DNA of 64,000 nt from Niveibacterium umoris (GCF_014197015.1 NZ_JACIET010000001.1:2629603-2693602), one strand, 5' to 3'; counted from the first letter of the stretch, positions 50,379-62,179 are shown. Numbers and translations are program-made. Notes: generated by a model not told the origin, from the sequence alone.

Positions 50379-51194
50379 TCAATTCGCCAGCGCCCCCATG
50401 ATCTGCTGGTAAGCGCCCTCCGCCGCCAGTTGCCGCTGCGCGCTGGCGAGTCGTTCCACCACGTCTGCCGGTACCGCCTTGTTCGCGGCGAGGTAGAAAT
50501 CCATCGTCAGGCCGGTCGGAATCGTGCGGACGAATTCATCCGTGCCGATGCCAAGCTTGGCGCAGGTCGCTTCAAGCGCGGCCGGCGCAATCGGCACCAG
50601 GTCGACGCGGCCGAGCTTGAGCAGGCGCAGCGATTCGGCGTTGTCGGTGGTCTCGACCAGCGAACCGTCCGGCCCCCCGGTGAAGCCGTTGTTGAGCAGA
50701 TACTCGGTGCGCACGTCCTTGCGCACGGCGGCGGTCTGGTAGCGCCGCGCATCGGCCAGTTTGGCGATGCGGATGTCGTCGCGCGCCGCCAGTCGATAGA
50801 GGTAGCTGCGCCCGGTCGTCAGACGCGCGACCCACTGGTAGGCGGCTTCGCGCTCGGGCGTGCGCACGATCGGGTAGATCAGCACTGGCTCGGGCCGCTC
50901 GGCCAGTTGCACCACCGCCTTCCAGGCGCGCACCTGGATGTCGGGCTGCAGCCCGGCGCGCTTGACGATGGCGCGCACCCACTCGGTCGTAGGACCGGTC
51001 ACGGTATCGCCGCGCAACACGACATGCGGCGGCACTTCCTCGGTCAGCACCGGAATGCGCGGCATCTCGGCCGCCACACCAACGCCGACAGACAGCGCTG
51101 CGCCGAGTACGCACAGGGCCTGGATCACCCGCCTGCGTCGTGGCGCAAGGTGCGGGCTTCTGGCAGTCCATCGATGCGATGCGGAACCGGGCAT
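50379..51194 (-). CDS. Lone periplasmic binding protein (SBP family 3-like)
   Basis: A 271-residue secreted protein. A basic N-terminus and signal helix end near residue 42 (LGAALSVGVGVAAE). The domain has the two-lobe SBP_bac_3 pattern: VLTEEVPPHVVLRGDTVTGP, VPAWK-like VRAWKAVVQLAERPE, then ETTDNAESLRLLKLGRVDLVP, and it ends in LAAEGAYQQIMG. No permease or ATPase gene is adjacent, so it may be an orphan receptor or serve a distant transporter. ATG 51194 gives a long n-region; a later start is possible. Confidence 0.8.
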   Translation of the reverse strand: MPGSASHRWTARSPHLAPRRRRVIQALCVLGAALSVGVGVAAEMPRIPVLTEEVPPHVVLRGDTVTGPTTEWVRAIVKRAGLQPDIQVRAWKAVVQLAERPEPVLIYPIVRTPEREAAYQWVARLTTGRSYLYRLAARDDIRIAKLADARRYQTAAVRKDVRTEYLLNNGFTGGPDGSLVETTDNAESLRLLKLGRVDLVPIAPAALEATCAKLGIGTDEFVRTIPTGLTMDFYLAANKAVPADVVERLASAQRQLAAEGAYQQIMGALAN

Positions 51195-51301
51195 TCACAG
51201 CCTCCCTGCTTGCCACACCGGCGAAAACCCCGATGCGACCGCAGACATTAGTCTGTCGCCCGAATCGTGGCAAGGCGGCACGTACCGCAGCATGCAGGGA
51301 T

Positions 51302-51856
51302 TCAGGCCTGCCGGTTGCCGCACCCCACCGCAATACCCGCCTCGCACAAGGCTATGCGCCAGGCCGCACATTTCTCGCCGAAGCCCTTTGCCGCATGGGC
51401 AGGGCTGGTCGACGGCAGTCGTGTGCAAGGCAGCACTGCGAACTCGTCCGGCAGCGACGGCAAGACCTGGCGGCGAAACAGCATCTCGGCGGCGCCTCCG
51501 TTGAACAGCACGCCGCGCACACCGGTATGGTCGCGCAGGAAGGCCGTAAAGTCGTTCGGTTCGATGCTGTCGGCCTCGATCGCCGAATCCAGGCTGCCCG
51601 ATCGGCGGCAGGCCGCCAGCACATCCCACATGGCGATGCCCGAGCGGGTCAGGCAGGTCAGGCGCGCGACGTAGGGCAGCGCCGCATCGAAGCCGAGCAG
51701 CGCCCCCATGATCGGCCAGAAGGCGTTGCGCGGATGGGCGTAATACTGCTGTGCGGCGAGCGAGGCTTCGCCCGGCATCGAACCGAGGATCAGCACCCGC
51801 GCATCGGGCGCGGCCACCGGCGCGAAGGCCTGCAGTCGCTCAGCGGGCGATCGCAT
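51302..51856 (-). CDS. Hypoxanthine-DNA glycosylase, UDG superfamily
   Basis: A 184-residue DNA-repair enzyme of the DNA-deoxyinosine glycosylase subfamily of uracil-DNA glycosylases. Motif 1 is LILGSMPGEASLAAQQYYAH followed by PRNAFWPIMG. The motif 2 region is LPCTRLPSTSPAHA. It should remove hypoxanthine, the product of adenine deamination. ATG 51856 is used; it lies 17 bases inside the end of the upstream nuclease gene, so the two are co-translated. Confidence 0.9.
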   Translation of the reverse strand: MRSPAERLQAFAPVAAPDARVLILGSMPGEASLAAQQYYAHPRNAFWPIMGALLGFDAALPYVARLTCLTRSGIAMWDVLAACRRSGSLDSAIEADSIEPNDFTAFLRDHTGVRGVLFNGGAAEMLFRRQVLPSLPDEFAVLPCTRLPSTSPAHAAKGFGEKCAAWRIALCEAGIAVGCGNRQA

Positions 51857-53633
51857 CGATGTCGAACACCGCGCGCAGCGGGTCGTGATCCGATGCGCCG
51901 TCGGGGAATTCGGCATTCACATGCACGAAGCGGTAGTCGCGCAGCGCGCGCTGCGCCAGCGCGGGCGACACGAACACATGGTCGAGCGCCTGCGAATTGC
52001 CCTCAAAAATGAAGCTGTAGCGCGCCTGCGGCGGCAGCGTGAGCGTGAGGTTGGCGAGCCCCGCCGCCGTCAGCGCCTGCGCGGCCGGCCCGAAGTCGAA
52101 TTCGTTGAAGTCGCCCAGCACCACCAGCGCCGCATCGGCACGGTGCGCCAGCAGCGTGCGCGCGAAGTCCGCCACCCGCGCCGCCTGTGCGGTGCGTTGC
52201 ACTTCAGAGCCGGCGAAGGGCGGCTGTTGCGGGCCGAACAGCGGCTGATCGACCCGCTTCGATGCGAAATGCACCGCGACCACCACCAGGCGCTTGCCCG
52301 CCACGCTGAACTGCGCGGCCAGCGGTTTACGGCTGGATTCGAAGGCCGGGTCGTCCGGCGCGATGCGGCCGGCGGCCGGTTGCAGCTTGCCACCGCTGGC
52401 GATGCTCACCGCGTCGCGCGCGCCGCCGACCGCGCCGTCGAGTTGCACGCGCATCGGGTCGTACAGCATCACCTGGCGGATGTTGGCCCCCGGCGCGCCG
52501 CCATCGGCCTTGTCGAGCGGATCGACGCCCACCCAGCGGTACGCCGGCCCGCCCGCCTTGCGGATCGCCGCCGTCAGGCGGGCCAGCGTGCGTGTCGCGC
52601 TGGTGACGCCGCTGTCGCGCGGACCGTCGTCGTCCTGCACTTCCTGCAGCGCGATCAGGTGCGGCGCGGCAAGGGCGTCGACGATCTGCGCGGCGATCGT
52701 GTCGAAGCGCGCCTGCGGCGCATCGCCGCCGAGGTTTTCAAGGTTGTAGGCCGCCACCGCAAGCTGCCCCGGCGCCACCGGCGGCGCCGCTTCCGGCTGC
52801 AGCGTCACGGCCTCGAGCCGCGGCGTTTCGGTCAGCTTGAGGCGGTAGTGGCCGTAGGCGTAGTCGATGATCCCGCGCACGCCACGCAGGTGATCCCCCA
52901 CCTTGATGCCGGCCGGGCTTGGCGCAAGCGCGGCGTCGACCAGGATGCGATGCGGGTTGAAGGCCCCCGGCGCAATCGCGACGCCACCGCGCGCGGTGCG
53001 CAGCCCTGCATCGCCTTGCGCCGCAACGATGACCGCGACCCCGCCGCGTGAATCGCGGGGCCCGACCGCGATCGCGTCGTCGATCTCCACCCGCATGCCT
53101 TCGAGGCTCTCGAAGAAGTCCATCGCATAGCGCGTGGGGTCGAGCGGCCGTCGCGCCGCCTCGACATTGCCCAACGTCGGCGCTATCGCCCCGGTGGGTG
53201 GCAGGCGAGCGCCGGCGCCAAGGCGCACCGGCGCCGGCAGCGGCACGCCGCGCGCCAGCCGCGTCCAGCGTGCGTCGCTGATCTGGGTGATGGTGAGGTT
53301 GTCCGGGTTGCGGCCGGGGCGGTATTCGCCAACGCGGCCGCTGACGCTGAGCTGATCGCCCGGCGCGGGCTTTTCTTCGCGCGCCAGATAGACGAAGAGC
53401 CCGCGCGAGGTGCCGCTCGCCTCGTCCGGCGCCGACGCCTGCATCCAGAAGCCGTTGCGGGCCACCGCCGTGACCACACCCTCGACATCGGTCACCTCCT
53501 GCCCGGCATAGGGGCTCAGGTGGCCGCGGCCCTGGATCTCGGCGATCGTGACCGCGCCGCAGGCCGGCGCGCCGAGCACGAGCACCGCCGCGGCAGCGAG
53601 CGCGGCGAGTAAGCGTCCATGGTTCGAGTTCAT
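51840..53633 (-). CDS. Secreted endonuclease/exonuclease/phosphatase-family protein
   Basis: A 597-residue exported protein. Signal peptide at about residues 1-27 (LGAPACGA). An OB-like domain lies at about 28-105 (TIAEIQGRGHLSPYAGQ, VTDVEGVVTAV). The C-terminal EEP nuclease domain from about residue 290 has the motifs AAYNLENLGG, IALQEVQDD, VVLGDFNEFDFGP and SDHDPLRAVF, which contain the catalytic Asn, Glu, Asp and His. Such proteins degrade extracellular DNA or recover phosphate; which applies here is not known. The product is likely periplasmic or secreted. Confidence 0.88.
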   Translation of the reverse strand: MNSNHGRLLAALAAAAVLVLGAPACGAVTIAEIQGRGHLSPYAGQEVTDVEGVVTAVARNGFWMQASAPDEASGTSRGLFVYLAREEKPAPGDQLSVSGRVGEYRPGRNPDNLTITQISDARWTRLARGVPLPAPVRLGAGARLPPTGAIAPTLGNVEAARRPLDPTRYAMDFFESLEGMRVEIDDAIAVGPRDSRGGVAVIVAAQGDAGLRTARGGVAIAPGAFNPHRILVDAALAPSPAGIKVGDHLRGVRGIIDYAYGHYRLKLTETPRLEAVTLQPEAAPPVAPGQLAVAAYNLENLGGDAPQARFDTIAAQIVDALAAPHLIALQEVQDDDGPRDSGVTSATRTLARLTAAIRKAGGPAYRWVGVDPLDKADGGAPGANIRQVMLYDPMRVQLDGAVGGARDAVSIASGGKLQPAAGRIAPDDPAFESSRKPLAAQFSVAGKRLVVVAVHFASKRVDQPLFGPQQPPFAGSEVQRTAQAARVADFARTLLAHRADAALVVLGDFNEFDFGPAAQALTAAGLANLTLTLPPQARYSFIFEGNSQALDHVFVSPALAQRALRDYRFVHVNAEFPDGASDHDPLRAVFDIDAIAR

Positions 53634-53725
53634 CGGCGCCAGCCTACCCGATGTGGCGCCGCAGCGTGATCCATACGGCAACGTACGCCAGAATCGGTTG
53701 CGTTGATCAACCGCGAGGCACCCCG

Positions 53726-55354
53726 ATGCGCTGGCCGACCCATGACGTGACGAACCAGTCGCCCGAGCTTGGCGACTACAACCTGTTCGACGCCGACCCT
53801 GCGCTGCAGGAAGCTGCCGCGCGCGAAGGCGCGGGCTGGGCCATCAAGCAGCTACGCGAGACCGGCACCGTGCTGGGCCGTGTCGAGAGCTTCGAGGCCG
53901 GCCGCCTCGCCAACGCCTATGCACCGCTGCTGCATGCCTTCGACAGCCGCGGCCACCGCGTCGACCAGGTCGAGTTCCACCCCGCCTGGCACACGCTGAT
54001 GGCCGGCATCGTGGCGCGCGGCTTTCACGCGGCGCCTTGGGCCGAACCGCGACCGGGCGCCCACGCCGCACGCGCGGCCGGTTACCTGATGCAGGCGCAG
54101 GTCGAGGCCGGATCGCTGTGCCCGACCACGATGACCTACGGCGCGATTCCGGCCCTATCGCGCGATCCGGCGCTGGCTCGCGACTGGCTGCCGACGCTGT
54201 GTTCGCGCGACTACGACCCACGCGACCTGCCCTTTGCGCTCAAGCGCGGCGGGTTGATCGGCATGGGCATGACCGAGAAGCAGGGCGGCTCTGACGTGCG
54301 CGCCAACACCACGCGGGCCGAACCCGACGGGCATGGCGCCTTCGTGCTGAACGGCCACAAGTGGTTCTTTTCCTGCCCGCAGATCGATGCGCACCTCGTA
54401 CTGGCACAAGCGCCGGGCGGGCTGTCGTGTTTCTTCGTGCCGCGCTGGCGGCCGGACGGCAGCAAGAACCCGGTGCTGGTGCAGCGCCTGAAGGACAAGC
54501 TCGGCAATCGCTCGAACGCCTCGTCCGAAGTCGAGTTCCATGACGCCTACGGCACGCTGCTCGGCGAGGCCGGACGCGGCGTGCCGACGATACTCGAAAT
54601 GGGCACCTACACCCGGCTCGACTGCGTGCTCGGCAGCACCGGCCTGATGCGCCAGGCGCTGACCCGCGCGCTGCATCACGCCCGCCACCGCAGCGCCTTC
54701 GGCGCGCGACTGGTGGATCAGCCGCTGATGCGCAACGTGCTGGCGGACCTGGCGCTGGAAGTAGAAGCGGCGATCGCGCTGGCCTTGCGGCTGGCGCGCA
54801 TGTTCGACGACACCGACGATGCCTCGGCGCACCTGCGTCGCCTGCTCACGCCCGCCGCCAAGTACTGGATCTGCAAGCGCGGGCCGGAACTCGCCGCCGA
54901 GGCAATGGAAGTGATGGGCGGCAACGGCTATGTCGAGACCGGCGTGCATGCCCGCATCTACCGCGAGATGCCGGTCAACTCGATCTGGGAAGGCTCGGGC
55001 AATGTGATGTGTCTGGATGTTCTGCGCGCGCTCGGCCGTAGCCACGCCGCGGCCGACGCGCTGGCGGCAGAGCTTGCGCCGGCAGGCGGACGCAACCCGC
55101 ACTTCGACGCCTTTGCGGCACGCCTGCTGGCTCGGCTGCGCGACCTGCCCACCTGCGGAGAAGCGGGAGCGCGGCGGCTCACGCAGGACATCGTGCTCGC
55201 GGTGCAGGGCGCCCTGCTGCTGCTGCACGCGCCAGAGGGCATCTCCGACGCCTTCTGCCGTGCGCGGCTGGCCGGCGATTGGGGCTACAGTTTCGGCACG
55301 CTGCCGGCCAATGCGGACTTTGCGGTGCTGCTTGCACGCGCCCTGCAGGACTGA
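53726..55354 (+). CDS. aidB: AidB-type acyl-CoA dehydrogenase (alkylation response)
   Basis: A 542-residue flavoprotein with the length and motif order of E. coli AidB (541). Shared segments are TREGAGW-like AREGAGW, VEFHPAWHTLM, QVEAGSLCP, GMGMTEKQGGSDV, GHKWFFSCPQ, LKDKLGNRSNAS and REMPVNSIWEGSGN. AidB binds FAD and DNA and is induced by alkylating agents; its enzymatic role in repair is debated. ATG 53726 aligns with the E. coli start. It is divergent from the nuclease/glycosylase pair. Confidence 0.94.
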   Translation: MRWPTHDVTNQSPELGDYNLFDADPALQEAAAREGAGWAIKQLRETGTVLGRVESFEAGRLANAYAPLLHAFDSRGHRVDQVEFHPAWHTLMAGIVARGFHAAPWAEPRPGAHAARAAGYLMQAQVEAGSLCPTTMTYGAIPALSRDPALARDWLPTLCSRDYDPRDLPFALKRGGLIGMGMTEKQGGSDVRANTTRAEPDGHGAFVLNGHKWFFSCPQIDAHLVLAQAPGGLSCFFVPRWRPDGSKNPVLVQRLKDKLGNRSNASSEVEFHDAYGTLLGEAGRGVPTILEMGTYTRLDCVLGSTGLMRQALTRALHHARHRSAFGARLVDQPLMRNVLADLALEVEAAIALALRLARMFDDTDDASAHLRRLLTPAAKYWICKRGPELAAEAMEVMGGNGYVETGVHARIYREMPVNSIWEGSGNVMCLDVLRALGRSHAAADALAAELAPAGGRNPHFDAFAARLLARLRDLPTCGEAGARRLTQDIVLAVQGALLLLHAPEGISDAFCRARLAGDWGYSFGTLPANADFAVLLARALQD

Positions 55355-55418
55355 AAGCCGCGACGGTGCTATGGTGGAAACAGCGCAGAAATCGCCCCAC
55401 TGAAGAAAGGGACTCGTC

Positions 55419-56333
55419 GTGCCACACGTCACCCGCAGTCTGCTATCTGCCTGCCTGTTGCTGGCCACCGCGCTGCTTGCGGCGCATTCCGCAGCCGCCG
55501 GCGAAACCGTGGTGCGCTATCCGCGCGGTGACAACCCGACCGACTTCCGCTACGACTACCCGGTTCGCGTGCTGCAACTGGCACTCGACAAGACCGCCGC
55601 GGAAGATGGCCCGGCGCGCGCGGTGCAGGCCACCGAGCCGATGACCAACGCGCGGATCCGGGCCGAAATCGAACGCGGCGGCCTGATCGACGTGGCGAAC
55701 TATCCGCCGCGGCGCGAGCTCACCCCGCGCTTTGACTTCGTGCCGATCTGCATCCGCAAGGGCATCCTCGGCATCCGCCTCTTCATCATCAACCGCAAGC
55801 TGGCGCCGCGCTATGCCACGATCCACAGCCTGCAAGACCTCAAGCCCCTGACTGCGGCGCAGCTGAGGGACTGGCAGGACACCAAGGTGCTCGAGAGCAA
55901 TGGCCTGCGGGTTGTCACGCCGCCCACCTACGAAGAGATCTTCGAGCAGCTTGCGGCGGGCCGTTTCGACTACTTCCCGCGCGGCGTGCACGAACCCTTC
56001 CGCGAGGTGGAGCCGCGCGCTTTGCGCTTCCCCGATCTGACGGTCGAAGACACGCTGGCGCTGTACTACCCGATGCCGGACTACTTCATGGTGCGCAAGG
56101 GCAACACCGCGCTGGCCCAGCGCATCCAGCGCGGGCTCGAACGGGCGATCGCCGACGGCTCGTACGAGGCAATCTTCCAGAAGGAATTCGCCGACTCGCT
56201 GAAGCGTGCGCACCTGGCCGAGCGCACGATCATCCGGCTCGACAACCCGGACGTCGATCAGGTCGCCAACCCCGAAGACCAGAAGCGCTGGGTGCTGCCG
56301 CCAGCGGTGCGCAGCGCCGCGGCGCCAAGGTGA
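55419..56333 (+). CDS. Second lone periplasmic binding protein
   Basis: A 304-residue secreted protein. Signal peptide at about residues 1-27 (ALLAAHSAAAGE). The mature part has a transporter-substrate-binding fold: PVRVLQLALDKTA, RIRAEIERGGLID, the lobe segment ITNRK-like IINRKLAPRY, EEIFEQLAAGRFDYFPRGVHE and DYFMVRKGNTALAQRI. This pattern is found in orphan SBP_bac_3-like proteins without cognate permeases. The start is GTG 55419 after AAAGGGAC. Ligand unknown. Confidence 0.8.
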   Translation: MPHVTRSLLSACLLLATALLAAHSAAAGETVVRYPRGDNPTDFRYDYPVRVLQLALDKTAAEDGPARAVQATEPMTNARIRAEIERGGLIDVANYPPRRELTPRFDFVPICIRKGILGIRLFIINRKLAPRYATIHSLQDLKPLTAAQLRDWQDTKVLESNGLRVVTPPTYEEIFEQLAAGRFDYFPRGVHEPFREVEPRALRFPDLTVEDTLALYYPMPDYFMVRKGNTALAQRIQRGLERAIADGSYEAIFQKEFADSLKRAHLAERTIIRLDNPDVDQVANPEDQKRWVLPPAVRSAAAPR

Positions 56334-56350
56334 AACCGCCGCCCCTCGGC

Positions 56351-56815
56351 TTAGGCTGACTGGGCGAGCCAGTGCTCGAAACGCTCCGGCGTGACGATCG
56401 CAACGCGATCGCGCAGCAGGCGGTGCCGGGCCAGCCGCAGCACGGCCTTGTCGCGGCTGAGCAGCAGGTGCGCGCCCGCGGTAAAGGCCAGCTCGATGAA
56501 CTTCTGGTCGTCGGCGTCGCGGCACTTGGGCAGCAGGTATTCCGGCTCGATCGGGGGCACCAGCTCGACCCGTTCCCGGTATTCGCCGAGCAGGCGTGCC
56601 TGTTCTTCCGCAGCAACCGAAAACTGCGGATAGGCGAGCACGCGGCGAAGCTCTTCCAGCGTTTCTTCGCGTGCCAGCAGCGTGAAGCGACCCGCCTCGC
56701 AGGCCGCGCGCAGCAGCGGGAGCCTGGGGTCGCGAAACAACCAGAGGGCGAGCACGGTGTTGGAATCGAGCAGCACGCGCGCCGGCTCGGGCAGGGTCAG
56801 GGCGAGTTCGGACAT
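56351..56815 (-). CDS. PIN-domain protein (COG1569 type)
   Basis: A 154-residue PIN-fold protein, a putative metal-dependent RNase. Acidic residues of the PIN active site can be seen: Asp in VLLDSNTVLAL, Glu in LEELRRVL, Asp in CRDADDQKFIELA and Asp in LLLSRDKAVL. It is typical of the COG1569 group, which includes VapC-like toxins, but no antitoxin gene precedes it; the next gene is 33 bases upstream and unrelated. A toxin role is therefore uncertain. Confidence 0.83.
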   Translation of the reverse strand: MSELALTLPEPARVLLDSNTVLALWLFRDPRLPLLRAACEAGRFTLLAREETLEELRRVLAYPQFSVAAEEQARLLGEYRERVELVPPIEPEYLLPKCRDADDQKFIELAFTAGAHLLLSRDKAVLRLARHRLLRDRVAIVTPERFEHWLAQSA

Positions 56816-56848
56816 GGCAGGACTGTAGCACCGCCGCTGTGCGCAGCT

Positions 56849-59632
<2,784 letters not shown>

Positions 59633-59713
59633 GGCCGCCTCCGCGCGTCCGGCACGTCGCCCCCGCGACCATGCCGGCGCCTGTATTCAGCATAGGCGCC
59701 AGTCGGCCGGCCG

Positions 59714-60535
59714 TCAGAACCGGTAAGCGAGCGTGAACTGGATCCGGCGCCGGTAGGTGTTGGGCACGCCGCTGCCCCACAGCAGACCACCGCCCATCAG
59801 CGCCGCTTCCCATGCCGGCGCGAGCCGCAAGCCGCCTTCCAGCTCGGCGGTGGCGCCGCTCTTGCCGTCCTGTTCCCAGTCGACCACCGGCTTGATCGTG
59901 AGCTTCACGAACCGGCCGTCGCCCCAGCCGTCGGTGAGGCTCGCTTCGAGCTTGGTGTAGTTGATGTCCTTGCGGCTCTCATCACCTGCGAATGAGACAA
60001 CCTGCTGCACCAGGCCGCCGAGGGTCAACGCGTGCTTGCTGTCGTCGATGCGGTAGGCGCCGGCCGGCAAACGCGTACGCAGCGCAGGCGCGATCTGGTA
60101 CTTGCCGCTGCCAAGGCTGGCCGGGTCTGCGGTCGGCAGGGTGAGTTCGGCGTATGCGGTGAGTGGCAGGTCAACGACTTCCACGGCTTGGAGATCGACG
60201 CGCAGCTTGATGTCGCCGAGGTGCGGATCGAGCGGCTTGCCGCTGTAGCTGGTGTCGGCATCGGGAAGCGGCACATCCAGCCGCAGCAGCGACAGATGCG
60301 CGGCGGGGAAGTACTCAAGGCGCAGCGTGCTGCGGGTTGATTCATCGGCCGTGCCGCGGTCGGTGTTCTGGCGCTTGAACTGGAAACGCCAGGGATCGCG
60401 CTGCACCGCAGCGACATTCGCGACCGGCTCGTCGTCGGCCCGCAAGTGCTGAGCAGCCAGTAGCGCGGTAAACAGCGCAGCGGCGTGTCGGAATGGCAGA
60501 GAACCTTGGCGCATCACAGCCGAATTGTTGCGCAC
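59714..60535 (-). CDS. Outer-membrane beta-barrel-like protein
   Basis: A 273-residue exported protein. Signal peptide at about residues 12-33 (LFTALLAAQHLRA). The mature part is made of amphipathic strands (KLRVDLQAVEVVDLPL, YAELTLP, RFVKLTIKPVVDWEQ) and ends in RIQFTLAYRF, with the C-terminal Phe that marks outer-membrane barrels. Starts at GTG 60535 or ATG 60514 are possible. It lies directly downstream of the integron integrase and upstream of the fusion gene on the same strand; no functional link is shown. Family not recognised. Confidence 0.72.
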   Translation of the reverse strand: MRNNSAVMRQGSLPFRHAAALFTALLAAQHLRADDEPVANVAAVQRDPWRFQFKRQNTDRGTADESTRSTLRLEYFPAAHLSLLRLDVPLPDADTSYSGKPLDPHLGDIKLRVDLQAVEVVDLPLTAYAELTLPTADPASLGSGKYQIAPALRTRLPAGAYRIDDSKHALTLGGLVQQVVSFAGDESRKDINYTKLEASLTDGWGDGRFVKLTIKPVVDWEQDGKSGATAELEGGLRLAPAWEAALMGGGLLWGSGVPNTYRRRIQFTLAYRF

Positions 60536-60684
60536 CCCAGCGCGGCGCGAAAGCCGGCGTATCGATCAGTGGCGGCGTCTTCCCGCCCCCGCCTTTGCTT
60601 GCGAGCCGGAACGGGCGATCGGGCCCTGCACGCCCAGTGATCGCCAAACCCGCGCGCTGCAGTCACACCGGATCGCCGTACATT

Positions 60685-61707
60685 TCAGCCAAGGCGATCG
60701 AGCGGGCTGGTCACAGCGAAGCCGCCGCGATTGAGCACGTGGGTGTAGATCATGGTGGTCGACACATCCTTGTGCCCCAGCAATTCCTGCACCGTGCGGA
60801 TATCCTGGCCGGATTCGAGCAGATGTGTCGCAAACGAATGGCGCAAGGAGTGAGGCGACACCGGCTTGAGAATCCCCGCCGAGCGGGCGGCGTCCCGCAC
60901 CGCGCGCTGCACCCGCTTCTCATCCAGATGGTGACGACGCACCGCATGGCTGCGCGGATCCAGCGAAAACCCCTTCGCCACAAAGACGTACTGCCACCCG
61001 GGCGCCGACGCCGCGGCCGGATATTTCACTGCCAGCGCATCCGGCAACCATACGGTGCCGCGCCCGTCTTGCAGATCCTGTGCATGCAGCGCCAAGCGAT
61101 CGGCGATGCGGCTGCGCATCAGCGGCGTCAGCGAGCGCGGCAGCATGGTCACCCGATCCTTGCCACCCTTGCCGTCGCGAACGATCAGTTCGCCGCGTGC
61201 CAGATCGACGTCCTTCACCCGCAGGCGCAGCCCTTCCAGCAAGCGCATTCCGGTGCCGTAAAGCAGGCGTATCACAAGGCTCAGTTCCGGATCCGCCACC
61301 GCCTGAATCAGCGCGCGCACTTCATCCACCGTGAGCACGGTCGGCAAGCGTGCCGGACGCTTGGCGCGGACCACATCGTCAAACCAAGGCAAGACCTGCC
61401 CCAGCACCTCCTGATACAAGAACAGGATCGCGGCCAGTGCCTGCCCCTGCGTCGCGGCGGCGACATTGCGTTCGGTGGCCAGATGCGTGAGAAAAGCCTC
61501 GACCTCACGTTTACCGAGACCGCTCGGGTGCTGGCGGCCATGGAAAACGATGTATCTTTTGATCCAAGCGACATAAGCCGTCTCGGTCCTCAGGCTGTAA
61601 TGCTTGACCCGAAGACGCTCGCGCACCATGTCAAGCAAACGCGGCTGCGTACGAGGCTCTTCATTGGTCGCAGACACAGCGGAAGTCGCAAAGTTGTTAT
61701 CCGACAT
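60685..61707 (-). CDS. intI: Integron integrase (tyrosine recombinase)
   Basis: A 340-residue IntI that recombines attI with attC sites to insert, excise and shuffle cassettes. The catalytic set is complete: Arg155 ([11 protein letters not shown]), Lys183 (GKGGKDR), His286 and Arg289 ([12 protein letters not shown]), His312 (LLGHKDVS) and the nucleophile Tyr321 (MIYTHV). The IntI-specific insert lies at about 205-275, with [17 protein letters not shown] and a [12 protein letters not shown] helix; it separates integron integrases from XerCD. The N-terminus has about 20 extra polar residues. A TTGTTA-18-GATAAC promoter can be drawn upstream. Its start codon lies within one of three repeats of a 14-base motif. 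Confidence 0.96.
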   Translation of the reverse strand: MSDNNFATSAVSATNEEPRTQPRLLDMVRERLRVKHYSLRTETAYVAWIKRYIVFHGRQHPSGLGKREVEAFLTHLATERNVAAATQGQALAAILFLYQEVLGQVLPWFDDVVRAKRPARLPTVLTVDEVRALIQAVADPELSLVIRLLYGTGMRLLEGLRLRVKDVDLARGELIVRDGKGGKDRVTMLPRSLTPLMRSRIADRLALHAQDLQDGRGTVWLPDALAVKYPAAASAPGWQYVFVAKGFSLDPRSHAVRRHHLDEKRVQRAVRDAARSAGILKPVSPHSLRHSFATHLLESGQDIRTVQELLGHKDVSTTMIYTHVLNRGGFAVTSPLDRLG

Positions 61708-61717
61708 AGGCTTCGGT

Positions 61718-61742
61718 GTTATCAGACACAGAAGCCTGATTT
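61718..61742 (-). promoter_or_regulatory. Candidate intI promoter
   Basis: On the minus strand TTGTTA (61747-61742), 18 bases, then GATAAC (61723-61718), 11 bases before the intI ATG at 61707. The spacing would place transcription start at or near the start codon, so the transcript may be nearly leaderless. Tentative. Confidence 0.35.
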
Positions 61743-61761
61743 AACAACCCCGAGAATCCCA

Positions 61762-61790
61762 TTGCCGTGTTATCCGACACGCCCGATAAC
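61762..61790 (+). promoter_or_regulatory. Candidate cassette-array promoter
   Basis: TTGCCG at 61762-61767, a 17-base spacer, then GATAAC at 61785-61790, reading toward the first cassette 45 bases away. Match to consensus is 4 of 6 in each box. The third 14-base motif fills the spacer, so a protein bound there would block this promoter. Confidence 0.45.
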
Positions 61791-61815
61791 ACAATAAATG
61801 GAAAATTTGGGGTCT

Positions 61816-61830
61816 ACTTAACGTTAGAGC
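61816..61830 (+). other. attI core and first cassette junction
   Basis: CTTAACGTTAGAGC: the insertion point G|TTAGAGC at 61823/61824 between attI and the first cassette. The sequence left of it is not part of an attC palindrome, as expected of attI. Confidence 0.75.
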
Positions 61831-61834
61831 TCTT

Positions 61835-62179
61835 ATGTCTTTATCGCCATCTGAGATTTTGGTCGTAGGCACGAGAGGCTACTTGCTTGCGTTCCGGAAA
61901 GACACCGGCGCGCCGCTCTGGAAGTACCAATTCGAGCGCACATTTTGGGCTAATGGTTCTGGCTTCGTTACAACGCTTGTCGACGGCGACAAACTCTTCG
62001 CCGGCTGCTACGGAGAGATCTACTGCTTTGATCTCCTGAAAGGTAAGTTGCTTTGGAAAGACAACCTCAGCGGGAAAGGTTACGGCGTCGTATCGTTTGC
62101 CGTCTTTGGCGGCGCCACTTCGCCACTTCCTGGAGCCGAGATCGACAAAGCACAGTTCAATGAAGAACAACCCGATTAA
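61835..62179 (+). CDS. Cassette 1: PQQ-blade (quinoprotein-like) protein
   Basis: A 114-residue protein without signal peptide. Two beta-propeller blades of the PQQ type can be seen: GYLLAFRKDTGAPLWKY near residues 15-31 and GEIYCFDLLKGKLLWKDN near 60-77, each with the [DK].[GK]..LW.. ending. Two blades cannot close a propeller, so it may oligomerise, or be a fragment captured from a larger protein. Lower GC than the chromosome. ATG 61835 is five bases after the attI junction, leaving little room for a ribosome binding site. It is identical to the gene in cassette 2. Confidence 0.78.
   Translation: MSLSPSEILVVGTRGYLLAFRKDTGAPLWKYQFERTFWANGSGFVTTLVDGDKLFAGCYGEIYCFDLLKGKLLWKDNLSGKGYGVVSFAVFGGATSPLPGAEIDKAQFNEEQPD

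Larger units (their letters stand above)
61694..61792. repeat. GTGTTATC[A/C]GACAC motif, three copies plus inverted half
   Basis: Copies: TTGTTATCCGACAT at 61694-61707 (covering the intI start codon), GTGTTATCAGACAC at 61716-61729 and GTGTTATCCGACAC at 61767-61780. An inverted half-site, CGATAACAC, is at 61784-61792. Its GATAAC cores coincide with the likely -10 boxes of intI (61718-61723, minus strand) and of the array promoter (61785-61790). The motifs may be operator or integrase-binding sites. Confidence 0.7.

Noticed and set aside
56351..56815. Toxin-antitoxin module with the PIN protein
   Set aside because: No small antitoxin ORF upstream; the neighbouring gene is the large lipid fusion.
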